A stretch of 64,000 nucleotides of DNA from Caldithrix sp. GTDB lineage: Bacteria; Zhuqueibacterota; Zhuqueibacteria; Thermofontimicrobiales; Sulfurfontimicrobiaceae. The notes under the pieces are model-generated. The model made no database searches and was not told the origin of the DNA. It worked only from the letters and a program-made list of their open reading frames with translations. The translations under genes and the position numbers were made by a program. This document shows, piece by piece, positions 57,508-64,000 of the stretch. How positions within the stretch are numbered: the stretch's first letter is position 1; each line of letters starts with the position of its first letter. The stretch lies in NCBI GenBank assembly GCA_020722815.1, contig DYKB01000028.1, positions 1 to 64,000 on the forward strand, in the 5' to 3' direction.

Positions 57508-59343
57508 ATGAATTTATTCCGAAATTATTCCATTAAAAATAAAATCATTGGCATTGTATTGCTGATTACGTTTTCCACCATTGGAATCGGGTTTTCCATC
57601 GTTATTTACAAAGACGTGCAATATTCTAAAGCGGATTTAATTAACAATATGGTACTAAACGCGCGATTAATTTCAGATTATTCTATTGGTGCCATTATCT
57701 TTGATGATCAAAAAGGTGTTGGTGAACTGATATCAAGATTACAGGCAATTCCAAATATCATGAATGGCTATATTTATGATCAGGAAGGAAAACTGTATGC
57801 AGCTTATGATCGTGATTTGAATGATCGTCCAGCAATGGATTCTTTTTCGCAATCGCCAAATTATTTTGAAGATGAATATTTTTATTTAACGCAACCAATG
57901 AATTATCAAAATGAATATTACGGAGCTATTTATTTGCGTGCTTCAACAAAGCAGCTCGACCAGGAAATTCGGTATCATTTGATAACCCTGTTAGTGCTTA
58001 TGTCCGTGTTGATGGCGTTTGCGTATTTCTTAGCCTGGAAGCTTCAACGCATCATTTCAGCGCCGTTGTTAGAATTAGCCGCAGTGACTGAAAAAATTTC
58101 TCTCGAAGAGGATTATTCACTTCAGGTAATTTATGAAGGAAGAGATGAGATTGGCCTGCTGTTCAATGGGTTCAATAACATGTTGAAGCAAATCCATCAA
58201 CGGGAACAGGAGCGTGATCGGGCAGCGGAAGCCCTTCGGAAGGGCGAAGCTAAATTACGAATAATAATTGAGGCTTCTCCGAATGCCATCCTCGTAACCG
58301 ATTTATCGGGTAAAATCATTGAATGTAATCCGGCAGGTCTTGAGATGTTCGGTATAAATGCTCGCCAGCAATTTATTGGACAAAATGGACTTAAATTAAT
58401 TGTACCGGAAGAGCATCTTGCCGCACGGGAAAATTTAAAAAAGGTAAGAAAACAACAATTTCAAAAAAACATCCAATATCACCTCGTCAAACAGGATGGT
58501 ACGATTTTTCCGGCAGAAGTTTCTGCCAGTCTTATTCAAGATCCTGACAGTGCCTCTGAAGCATTTGTTATTCTTGTTAAGGATATTACGGAGCAGAAGC
58601 AAACTGAAGCTAAAATTAAGCAATTGAATGAGGACCTGGAAAATCGGGTCATTGAACGGACAAAAGAATTGGAAACAGCCAATAATGAATTAAAAGAATT
58701 TGCTTATATTGTTTCTCACGATTTAAAAGCTCCATTACGGGGGATCAGTCAGCTATCACAATGGCTTGCACAGGATTATGGTACCCATTTTGATACTCAG
58801 GGAAAAGATATGTTGAATATGCTTATTGGTCGCGCAAAACGCATGTCAAATTTAATTGATGGAATTTTGCAGTACTCCAGGGTTGGCCGGAGTAAAGTTG
58901 ATTTAATCCCGGTTGATCTCACGAAATTAGTACGGGAAGTCATCGACCTGTTAGATCCACCAGCATCTATTCAAGTCGATATTGTCACAGATTTACCCGT
59001 TGTTATTGGGGACTATGTACGACTGGAGCAGGTATTTCAAAATCTGATTGGCAATGCGATTAAATTTATGGATAAAACAGATGGATTGATTCAAATTGGT
59101 GGTGTCGATGCCGATCAATTCTGGAAATTTTGGGTTAAAGATAATGGCCCTGGCATCGATGAAAAATATCACGATCGAATTTTTCAAATTTTTCAGTCTT
59201 TGGTCCCACGGGATGAATTAGAAAGCACGGGTATTGGCTTGACTCTTGTTAAGAAAATTGTTACCTTGTATGGCGGAAAAGTCTGGTTGGAATCTGAAAT
59301 TGGCGCGGGAACTACTTTCTACTTTACATTACTGAAGGGATGA
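57508..59343 (+). CDS. Membrane sensor histidine kinase (CHASE8-like, HAMP, PAS, HisKA, HATPase)
   Basis: 611 residues. Two membrane helices (about 12-32 and 152-173) bracket a periplasmic sensor that looks like CHASE8 (NARLISDYSIGAIIFDDQKGVGELISRLQAIPNIMNGYIYD). A HAMP domain (about 174-228), a PAS domain (about 248-370, PNAILVTDLSGKIIECNPAG) and a HisKA with H404 in VSHDLKAPLRGISQL follow, then a HATPase (NLIGNAIKFM, DNGPGI, GIGLTLVKKIV). The ligand is unknown. It lies 7 nt before a single-domain receiver, its likely partner. Confidence 0.9.
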   Translation: MNLFRNYSIKNKIIGIVLLITFSTIGIGFSIVIYKDVQYSKADLINNMVLNARLISDYSIGAIIFDDQKGVGELISRLQAIPNIMNGYIYDQEGKLYAAYDRDLNDRPAMDSFSQSPNYFEDEYFYLTQPMNYQNEYYGAIYLRASTKQLDQEIRYHLITLLVLMSVLMAFAYFLAWKLQRIISAPLLELAAVTEKISLEEDYSLQVIYEGRDEIGLLFNGFNNMLKQIHQREQERDRAAEALRKGEAKLRIIIEASPNAILVTDLSGKIIECNPAGLEMFGINARQQFIGQNGLKLIVPEEHLAARENLKKVRKQQFQKNIQYHLVKQDGTIFPAEVSASLIQDPDSASEAFVILVKDITEQKQTEAKIKQLNEDLENRVIERTKELETANNELKEFAYIVSHDLKAPLRGISQLSQWLAQDYGTHFDTQGKDMLNMLIGRAKRMSNLIDGILQYSRVGRSKVDLIPVDLTKLVREVIDLLDPPASIQVDIVTDLPVVIGDYVRLEQVFQNLIGNAIKFMDKTDGLIQIGGVDADQFWKFWVKDNGPGIDEKYHDRIFQIFQSLVPRDELESTGIGLTLVKKIVTLYGGKVWLESEIGAGTTFYFTLLKG

Positions 59344-59350
59344 CTACGAA

Positions 59351-59770
59351 ATGAGAAGTAAAAGACCAATTCTACTGGTTGAAGATGATCAAATTGATAT
59401 CATGACGGTTAAGCGGGCTTTGAAAAAAATTAATGTAACAAACCAGGTCACATCAGTGGTGAATGGGGAAGAAGCATTGCGTATATTACAAAATTCAGAG
59501 CTGGCGAAACCAGCAATTATTTTGCTGGATCTAAATATGCCCAGAATGAATGGAATCGAATTGTTAAAAATTATAAAAGATGATAAAAATTTATGTCGAA
59601 TTCCAGTTGTCGTGTTGACAACTTCACAAGAGGAACAGGATAAGCGCTGGTGTTTCAATTTAGGCGTTGCTGGCTATATGTTAAAGCCGGTGGATTATGA
59701 GGAGTTTATTGAAATAATTCGTGTCATTGACCTTTATTGGACCTTAAGCGAACTCCCTGAGGAGGATTAA
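59351..59770 (+). CDS. Single-domain response regulator, Rcp1-like
   Basis: 139 residues, one receiver domain: acidic pair EDD near the N terminus, acceptor D60 in LLDLNMPRMNGIELLKIIK, Thr in VVLTTSQEE, Lys in YMLKPVDYEEF. The extended form with RIPVVVLTTS and the VDYEEFIEIIRVIDLYW end is typical of Rcp1-type regulators that pair with membrane or phytochrome-like kinases. It has no output domain, so it must act by protein contact or pass the phosphate on. Its stop is directly followed by the next start (1-nt gap). Confidence 0.92.
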   Translation: MRSKRPILLVEDDQIDIMTVKRALKKINVTNQVTSVVNGEEALRILQNSELAKPAIILLDLNMPRMNGIELLKIIKDDKNLCRIPVVVLTTSQEEQDKRWCFNLGVAGYMLKPVDYEEFIEIIRVIDLYWTLSELPEED

Positions 59771-59771
59771 T

Positions 59772-61013
59772 ATGTCAGACCAAAAGTTAAGAGTTCTTTT
59801 GGTTGAGGATAATGAAATTGATCAAATGGCTTTTCAACGTTTTTCCAGACGGGAAGGCCTTCCCTTTGATTATTTAATTGCAAATTCAATAAATCAAGCC
59901 CATCAATTTTTGGAACGAGAAAAATTTGATGCGCTTTTGCTGGATTATCGCCTGGGTGATGGGACGGCGTTCGATTTATTTGATATTGCCAAACAAGTAG
60001 AATCGCCTATTATCGTTATTACCGGCACCGGTGATCAGGAAATATCGGTCAAAGCCATGAAAGAAGGTGCCTACGATTATATTATTAAAGACAATGACGG
60101 GAATTATTTAAAAACTTTGCCATTGACCGTGGAAAATGTCATTCGCCGGAAGCGCGCTGAACTTGAAGTGATACGATATCAAAGCCATCTGGAGGAAATG
60201 GTGCGCAATCGCACGATTGAGTTGCAGGCTGAAATAATGGAACGAAAACAGGTGGAGAAAAAGCTTGAAGAATACCGCGATCATCTGGAAGAATTGGTTG
60301 AAAAGCGAACGCATGAACTTCAGGAAGCAAATGATGAATTGAAATTTTTTGCCTATTCGGTTTCCCATGATTTAAAAGCCCTCATTCGTTCGCTACATGG
60401 TTTCAGTTTGATTTTATTGGCTGATTATGCTGAAAAGCTCGAAAAAACCGGTTGTGATTACCTGCAACGAATCGTAGAAGCTGTTAAAAGTATGGATGCT
60501 TTTATTGAAGATTTATTGGCCTATAGTCATTTAACTCACACTGAAATTGAGTTCGCCTTTGTCAGTATAGAAGAAGTTGTCGAAATGGTCATCGCGCGGC
60601 TCGATGAAGAAATACAGTATAAAAAAGCGAATATTGAGATTCTGACACCGCTTCCGAATGTGGTTGGTCAACAAACGATTTTGGAGCAAATTATACTAAA
60701 TTTAATGAGCAATGCCTTAAAATTTGTCTCCCCTCATACCACCCCGCATATCAAAATCTGGTGTACCGAAACGGCAGATAAAGTCAAATTATTCATTCAG
60801 GATAATGGCATTGGTATTGCGCCAGAATATCATGAACGTATCTTTCAGGCTTTTCAGCGGCTTCACTCCGCGAAGCAATACGTTGGAACAGGTATTGGTC
60901 TGGCGATTGTTCGAAAAGGCGTGAGACGATTGGGGGGCGAAGTTGGCGTAAAATCAGAGTTGAATAAAGGCAGCACGTTCTGGATTGAGCTGCGAAAAGT
61001 GGTTGGTCATTAG
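59772..61013 (+). CDS. REC-domain histidine kinase, HisKA type
   Basis: 413 residues: receiver (1-125, D58 in LLLDYRLGDGT), long coiled coil with two LEELVEKRTHELQ-like repeats (about 138-190), HisKA with H199 in SVSHDLKALIRSLHGF, and HATPase (LNLMSNALKFV, DNGIGIAPEYHERIFQAFQRL, GIGLAIVRKGV). The receiver closely resembles that of the gene at 56260, pointing to duplication of the front half. The kinase half is related to that at 57508. No membrane segment. It starts 1 nt after the Rcp1-like gene. Confidence 0.88.
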   Translation: MSDQKLRVLLVEDNEIDQMAFQRFSRREGLPFDYLIANSINQAHQFLEREKFDALLLDYRLGDGTAFDLFDIAKQVESPIIVITGTGDQEISVKAMKEGAYDYIIKDNDGNYLKTLPLTVENVIRRKRAELEVIRYQSHLEEMVRNRTIELQAEIMERKQVEKKLEEYRDHLEELVEKRTHELQEANDELKFFAYSVSHDLKALIRSLHGFSLILLADYAEKLEKTGCDYLQRIVEAVKSMDAFIEDLLAYSHLTHTEIEFAFVSIEEVVEMVIARLDEEIQYKKANIEILTPLPNVVGQQTILEQIILNLMSNALKFVSPHTTPHIKIWCTETADKVKLFIQDNGIGIAPEYHERIFQAFQRLHSAKQYVGTGIGLAIVRKGVRRLGGEVGVKSELNKGSTFWIELRKVVGH

Positions 61014-61126
61014 TTTAATAATGACTTCAGCTCAATTTTTAATACCAGAGACCAAAAGTGATTTGGCCAAACATGTTCGGTACATCCAAAAAATTTAATT
61101 CCGCTTCTAAAAAAATCGAGCGACCC

Positions 61127-61204
61127 GTCATACCCGAATGCTTCTATCGGGCATCCATTGTCTCTGAGAAGATGGATGCCCGCCTAAAAACAGCGGGGAT
61201 ATGA
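61127..61204. repeat. Dispersed GTCATACCCG ... GCGGGGATATGA palindrome, copy 3
   Basis: A diverged relative of the elements at 44205-44290 and 55720-55837, with GGGCATCCAT and ATGGATGCCCGCC forming an inner stem. It lies between convergent genes. Confidence 0.5.
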
Positions 61205-61300
61205 TAAAAATTATCAGCCACCGATGTCACCGATTATTTACGGACAAATTGTGTCATCTATGAAATTGGTGGCTGTTTTTTGGGGATTTGTAATTTTTTC

Positions 61301-62320
61301 CTATCGCTGATAGCGTTTTGAAATCGTGGGAATCAAATATTCTTCAAAAGCCCGGCACAGATCATAATCCGGCTTCCAATCCCAATCATTTTGTGCGGCG
61401 GTATCGTCAACATCGGCTGGCCATGTATCCACAATTTTTTGGCGTTTTAAATCGGGCTTAAAATCAATGAGTGAGTTTGGATAAATTTTTTTGATTATTT
61501 TGTATATTTCACCTGCAGAGGGATTAAAAGCACCAATGTTATAAGCAATTTTCGTTAATCTTTTTTGGTCAGCTTGTTCCAACAGCAGCAATGCTTTAAT
61601 AGCATCGGGCATGGCCATAAAGGGAATCCGCGTGTCTTCACGAACAAAACAATTATAGGGTTGATGTTGGGCGGCACGATGAATCATCTCCGGCGCAAAA
61701 TCGCTGGTTCCGCCACTGGGTACAGTTACCGCACTGATTAATCCCGGAAAACGAATACTGCGAAAATCCACGCCATAAGGTTCTGGGTCTGCCGCTAATT
61801 GACGATAGTGCTGCTGATAATAGCGTCCCAATACCTCGCAATAGAGCTTGTTGCAGCCATACATCGTCGTTGGCTGATTAAAATCAGATTCCTTGACTTT
61901 TCCTGCTTTGGTTTTAATTTCCAGATTCGGCACCCCATAAACGGCAATTGAACTGGGGAAGAGGAACTTCACTGAACGCCCCTGCCAGCGTGATTGTTCG
62001 ATAGCCAGACGGAGTAGATTGAGAGTTCCCTGAACATTGATTCGATGTGCCGCTTCCGGTGTGAATTCAGCATGCGTCGATAATACCGCCGCCAGATGAT
62101 AAATGGTGAGAATTTCGTATTCACTTACCAGCCGGTCAAAAAGCTCATTATCGAGAATATCGCCTGTGAGTGCCAACTGGCACATTGATTGTAAAGATTC
62201 GTCCACTGGTTTAATATCAATTGCCAGAATATTGGTAATGCCATTTTCTGCCAGTTGGGAAATTAAACCATGTCCCATTTCACCGTTTGCACCCGTGATC
62301 AAAATGATTTGTTTTCGCAT
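61301..62320 (-). CDS. SDR-type NAD-dependent epimerase/dehydrogenase, L-threonine 3-dehydrogenase-like
   Basis: 339 residues of the extended short-chain dehydrogenase family. The N terminus binds NAD (LITGANGEMGHGL), Ser/Tyr-x-x-x-Lys catalytic residues are in FPSSIAVYG and MYGCNKLYCE. The second half (RFPGLISAVTVPSGGTSDFAPEM, PFMAMPDAIKALLLL, DTWPADVDDTAAQNDWDWKPDYDL) matches SDR-type L-threonine dehydrogenases, which oxidise threonine to 2-amino-3-ketobutyrate. UDP-sugar epimerase activity is the alternative. AAGGAG lies 6 nt before the ATG. No kbl partner is adjacent. Confidence 0.82.
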   Translation of the reverse strand: MRKQIILITGANGEMGHGLISQLAENGITNILAIDIKPVDESLQSMCQLALTGDILDNELFDRLVSEYEILTIYHLAAVLSTHAEFTPEAAHRINVQGTLNLLRLAIEQSRWQGRSVKFLFPSSIAVYGVPNLEIKTKAGKVKESDFNQPTTMYGCNKLYCEVLGRYYQQHYRQLAADPEPYGVDFRSIRFPGLISAVTVPSGGTSDFAPEMIHRAAQHQPYNCFVREDTRIPFMAMPDAIKALLLLEQADQKRLTKIAYNIGAFNPSAGEIYKIIKKIYPNSLIDFKPDLKRQKIVDTWPADVDDTAAQNDWDWKPDYDLCRAFEEYLIPTISKRYQR

Positions 62321-62839
62321 TATAGCTCCTTTTCATCAGATTAAAACCATGCAAGAAAATTGAAAATTCAGTTCTATAAATTTTTAAAGCAAATTTTCTC
62401 TCATACTTTAATCAAAATTATTATAAATTTCAAGGAAATTATCGCTCCTTGAGGACAACAAAAGCGGTCTTACAGATTTGAAACAGATAATTTGACTTAA
62501 TTGAGTACAATATACAGAATAGCCGGGTTAAATATTCTGGTGGCTTCTTGTAAGCATAACATCTTAACCTTAAAAAAATCCGGGTGCTTAATTGTAAATT
62601 TTATACCCGGAATTATTTCACCTGAAATGATGACTGCCCTGAAATTTTCCTTTTGATGAACGTAAAACATACAATCCCCAAAGCCCCGTAAGGGTGGAAT
62701 ACTCTTTTGAATAACCTGAAATTCATAGATGAGAATTCAAATGTACCGCATTACGGAATAAAAAATAATGTATTTGTAATGCCATTTTATCTAAATAAAA
62801 TCAATGAATTAAGTGCTGAAAATTTTATATAAAAATTCA
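62321..62839. other. AT-rich intergenic region before the flagellar genes
   Basis: No gene seen. AAGCCCCGTAAGGGTGGAATACTCT (62681-62705), with CCCC/GGG complementarity, looks like another dispersed repeat type, present once here. Confidence 0.3.
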
Positions 62840-62855
62840 TGGCATAAAAGTTGCA
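62840..62855 (+). promoter_or_regulatory. Sigma-54 promoter upstream of flgA
   Basis: TGGCA-N6-TTGCA has both conserved halves intact and the GG (62841-62842) and GC (62853-62854) exactly 10 nt apart. Transcription would start near 62866, about 86 nt before the first possible flgA start. Flagellar genes are classical sigma-54 targets. Confidence 0.65.
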
Positions 62856-62951
62856 ATTTGTTGAATTAGAATTACCATTATAATGAAGCTGAAAAATGAT
62901 TTTTCTGCTATGATTCTCATCATAAAGAATATCATAAAAAGGTGATTCTGG

Positions 62952-63542
62952 ATGGATTCCCGGGGAAATTACCCGCTGCGAATCGACCAAATAGAAAATG
63001 ACCGACTAAATTCAGTACCCGAATTCAAGAATCAAATGGAGCCTGGACGAATGCGCACTGGATCAGGAATGATTATTTTTTGGCTTTTATTTTTAAATAT
63101 ATATTGTTTTTCGCAAAGTTATCCGGAAGCACCCAAGCTAACAATTAACCTGCAAACTGAAGTGATTATCCCCGGTCCCTATATTAAACTTGGGGATATC
63201 AGTCAGATAAGCCTTAGCGATTCCAGTCTTGCTAAAAAGCTATCTTCACTTATTCTGAGTAAAGCGGCTGTGCCTGGCGAAGCAAAAGAAATTACCATTA
63301 GTTTAATTAAAAAAAGAATCAGAGAAGTCGGACTCGAACTCTCTCAAATAAACTTTAAAGGCCCACGCGTTATCCGCATCAAAACCCTGGAAAATAATAT
63401 TCTCAACTTTTTTATCGATCAGTACCTGGCGTTTTTTGATTTATTAAATAATATTGCGAATTTTCCTGTTTCATTCGCACCTTTCTCATCAAATCGGAGC
63501 AATTGCAGCCTCAATCTACTTTCAAATCCCGCCCGGATTTAG
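62952..63542 (+). CDS. flgA: Short FlgA-like flagellar P-ring assembly protein
   Basis: 196 residues from the ATG at 62952, but a later ATG (63051, MRTGSGM) begins a signal peptide ending at YCFSQ and may be the true start. The mature part reads VIIPGPYIKLGDISQISLSDSSLAKKLSSLILSKAAVPGEAKEITISLIKKRIREVGLELSQINFKGPRVIRI, the N-terminal domain of FlgA, the periplasmic chaperone for the P-ring. After that domain only about 45 weakly conserved residues follow, whereas FlgA normally has a further SAF/beta domain of about 100. The gene is probably truncated or a divergent short form. A sigma-54 promoter lies 97 nt upstream. Confidence 0.68.
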   Translation: MDSRGNYPLRIDQIENDRLNSVPEFKNQMEPGRMRTGSGMIIFWLLFLNIYCFSQSYPEAPKLTINLQTEVIIPGPYIKLGDISQISLSDSSLAKKLSSLILSKAAVPGEAKEITISLIKKRIREVGLELSQINFKGPRVIRIKTLENNILNFFIDQYLAFFDLLNNIANFPVSFAPFSSNRSNCSLNLLSNPARI

Positions 63543-63618
63543 CGGGTGAATTATCATCGAAACCAATTTATGATTTTTGTTCTTTAATTTAATTCTTTAC
63601 GAAACTTCGGAGATGGAA

Positions 63619-64000
63619 ATGGAATTCATACTTTTTCGACTTATTCAACTGATGAAACGGGAATTGCTTATTCTAGACGAATTACAAACCTGTTTCAATC
63701 GTCCACAAGCCTGTTTTGCACCGAAAAATGTTACAGGCAACGGCATGGGTACTCAGCAGCCAGACCGATTAGTTCTGGAAATTCAGCAACTTGAATTTGA
63801 TAAAAAGGAAGAATGTTTATTGATTGCTAAAAAACTCAAGTTGTCACTTGTTGACTGGAGCCTTTACAGCCTCCTGAAAAAGGTCAACGCGGTTATGGAT
63901 CATTCTAATTTCTTGCTTGTCTCGCTGTATCAGGATTTACTCGCCCTGCTTAAAACGGCAAAAACTAAAAACGCTTCACTGCAAAAATATCTTCATGATC
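63619..64000 (+). CDS. FlgN-like flagellar export chaperone (partial, runs off the window)
   Basis: An open frame from ATG 63619 (GGAG 6 nt upstream; ATG 63613 is also in frame) to the window end, at least 127 residues. It is almost wholly helical, with heptad-like Leu patterns (LIQLMKRELLILDELQTCF, DLLALLKTAKTKNASLQKYLHD), resembling FlgN-type chaperones for hook-associated proteins. The evidence is composition and position after flgA, not a strong motif, so the name is tentative. Confidence 0.5.
   Translation, partial: MEFILFRLIQLMKRELLILDELQTCFNRPQACFAPKNVTGNGMGTQQPDRLVLEIQQLEFDKKEECLLIAKKLKLSLVDWSLYSLLKKVNAVMDHSNFLLVSLYQDLLALLKTAKTKNASLQKYLHD

Overview
The window comes from a diderm, LPS-making and apparently flagellated bacterium of moderate to low GC. 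The signs are KDO synthesis, Lpt transport genes, LpxL, a P-ring assembly protein, sigma-54 and MauE/rhodanese proteins. The gene families and the many palindromic intergenic repeats resemble Calditrichota/KSB1-like or other FCB-group lineages. That placement is inference: no rRNA or other phylogenetic marker is present.

Left part (1-16 kb). A ToxR-like winged-helix/TPR regulator with a consensus sigma-70 promoter is followed by a GNAT acetyltransferase, a secreted CsgG/FlgO-vWA protein, and a compact sulfur/selenium operon (a NifS-SelD fusion, a membrane-anchored rhodanese and a MauE/DoxX membrane protein). Divergent from that operon is the most striking gene: an 854-residue protein whose last ~335 residues are a MamK-like actin, preceded by a coiled coil and a ~400-residue Pro/Glu-rich linker, with a sigma-54-like promoter upstream. 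Converging on it is an envelope operon (C5-epimerase-like protein, family 4 glycosyltransferase, M23 peptidase).

Middle (16-45.9 kb). Housekeeping genes dominate: ddl, a GT2 enzyme, pcm, a small exporter, tRNA-Pro(CGG), rlmH, lhr, pyrG, then an LPS assembly locus (kdsA, kdsC, lpxL, lptC, lptA, lptB, rpoN), a membrane/cytosolic proteolysis operon (hflK, hflC, hslV, hslU) and argF. From 39.4 to 45.9 kb the DNA is accessory-like: a Tat-exported Gfo/Idh oxidoreductase, a FemAB-like acyltransferase, a GH97-like gene remnant, a solitary DNA methyltransferase, a glycosyltransferase and a cupin, separated by several families of palindromic repeats.

Right part (45.9-64 kb). An acyl-CoA/ACP synthetase-like gene is followed by a complete F-type ATP synthase operon in canonical order (I-like, a, c, b, delta, alpha, gamma, beta, epsilon), with a repeat-bearing spacer between c and b and a decayed PsiE-like gene after epsilon. 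Next come a four-gene phosphorelay cluster (REC-kinase, CHASE8-like/HAMP/PAS kinase, single-domain REC, REC-kinase), an SDR threonine-dehydrogenase-like gene, and the start of a flagellar locus (short flgA under a near-consensus sigma-54 promoter, then a FlgN-like gene cut by the window end).

The candidate novelties are the MamK-like actin fusion and its apparent sigma-54 control, the selenium/sulfur operon, and several small non-autonomous palindromic elements with long inverted repeats. No CRISPR array, intact insertion sequence, prophage or rRNA gene was seen.
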